Positions 24,866 to 25,178 of a stretch of DNA of 25,178 nt are shown here, in pieces; positions within the stretch are counted from its first letter, which is position 1, and each line of letters starts with the position of its first letter. The stretch is from Pseudomonadota bacterium (lineage in GTDB: Bacteria > Pseudomonadota > Gammaproteobacteria > Pseudomonadales > Pseudomonadaceae): NCBI GenBank assembly GCA_023388335.1, contig JAEWGL010000023.1:1-25178 (forward strand), written 5' to 3'. Below the pieces are notes generated by a model, which saw only the letters and a program-made list of their open reading frames with translations, was not told where the DNA came from and ran no database searches. A program made the position numbers and the translations under genes.

Positions 24866-24890
24866 TGACCCGTGGGTTTTGACCCGTGGG
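24866..24890 (+). repeat. Pair of 11-bp direct repeats upstream of etfB
   Basis: TGACCCGTGGG occurs at 24866-24876 and 24880-24890, with TTT between, so the copies are 14 bases apart. They lie about 135 bases upstream of the etfB start. I know no regulator with this motif. The rest of 24650-25015 shows no gene and no promoter I would defend. Confidence 0.7.
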
Positions 24891-25024
24891 GGTCGGAACA
24901 AGACTGATCGGTCCGTCTAAATCCGCCCGCCCCAGCTCGTTTTTAGAGGTGCCCTTGTACCCGCGCGCAATCGCCGGGCATGCCCCAGGCGACATTCTTT
25001 TCACCGGAGAGTAACGAGGAATCC

Positions 25025-25178
25025 ATGAAGGTTCTTGTAGCTGTCAAACGAGTGGTCGACTACAACGTCAAGGTTCGCGTCAAGGCGGACCACTCCGGCG
25101 TCGACCTCGCCAACGTCAAGATGTCCATGAACCCCTTCTGCGAAATTGCCGTGGAAGAAGCCGTGCGCCTGAAGGAAA
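25025..25178 (+). CDS. etfB: Electron transfer flavoprotein beta subunit (3' end outside window)
   Basis: The first 51 residues (beginning MKVLVAVKRVVDYNVK) match the start of ETF beta, which pairs with ETF alpha (FAD-binding) to collect electrons from acyl-CoA and other dehydrogenases and hand them to ETF-QO. The motif NPFCEIAVEEAVRLKE is typical of the family. GAGGA at 25016-25020 gives a good ribosome site. The gene runs off the window; etfA would be expected to follow. Confidence 0.95.
   Translation, partial: MKVLVAVKRVVDYNVKVRVKADHSGVDLANVKMSMNPFCEIAVEEAVRLKE

Noticed and set aside
24918..24940. A possible PvdS box upstream of etfB (TAAAT ... CGT)
   Set aside because: The spacer is 15 bases, not 16, and etfB is a housekeeping gene with no reason for iron-starvation control. 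The two confirmed-looking boxes in this window both have 16.
1..25178. CRISPR arrays, tRNA or rRNA genes, insertion sequences, prophage genes, toxin-antitoxin pairs
   Set aside because: I looked for repeat-spacer arrays, transposase motifs and structural RNA signatures and saw none; the window is almost fully covered by siderophore and housekeeping genes.

Overview
The window is about 25 kb of high-GC DNA from a fluorescent Pseudomonas, most likely of the P. putida group. The evidence is the content and order of the pyoverdine maturation genes, a REP-type repeat typical of P. putida, PvdS-type promoters, and the neighbouring etf genes. From memory, the order resembles the P. putida KT2440 pyoverdine locus; I could not check this by alignment.

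Layout. (1) 1-8979, plus strand: the 3' part of a terminal pyoverdine peptide synthetase, reading E(end)-[C-A-T-E]-[C-A-T-TE]. (2) 9044-10006, plus: an HSL-family alpha/beta hydrolase. (3) 10007-10342: an inverted REP pair and the fpvA terminator. (4) 10343-18211, minus: pvdM, pvdN, pvdO and pvdE packed tightly in transcription order, then fpvA, which has its own Fur-box leader. (5) 18212-18421: a divergent control region with two back-to-back PvdS (iron-starvation) boxes, one for pvdM and one for pvdP. (6) 18422-20047, plus: pvdP. (7) 20203-20715, plus: an FpvI-type ECF sigma factor behind a Fur box. (8) 20882-21367, plus: a degenerate receiver-domain protein. (9) 21437-22756, plus: an MFS transporter of the metabolite:H+ symporter type. 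(10) 22817-24481, minus: ETF:ubiquinone oxidoreductase. (11) 25025-end, plus: the start of etfB. A PsrA-like operator lies between the two etf genes.

How it works together. The synthetase finishes the ferribactin peptide. Its last A domain carries a code I associate with cyclo-hydroxyornithine. PvdE exports the precursor to the periplasm. There PvdP (with PvdM) and PvdO oxidise it to the fluorescent chromophore, and PvdN modifies the glutamate side chain. FpvA imports ferri-pyoverdine and has an N-terminal signalling domain that would act through a FecR/FpvR-type anti-sigma factor on the FpvI-type sigma factor. No anti-sigma gene and no pvdRT-opmQ efflux genes are in the window.

I see no wholly new system. 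The points most worth a second look are: a near-identical 192-bp block shared by two E domains, exactly one module apart; an unusual A-domain code; a PvdM that appears to have lost most of its dipeptidase metal ligands; a receiver protein without its phosphoacceptor Asp; a strong hairpin between pvdE and fpvA; and the PsrA-like operator in the etf region.
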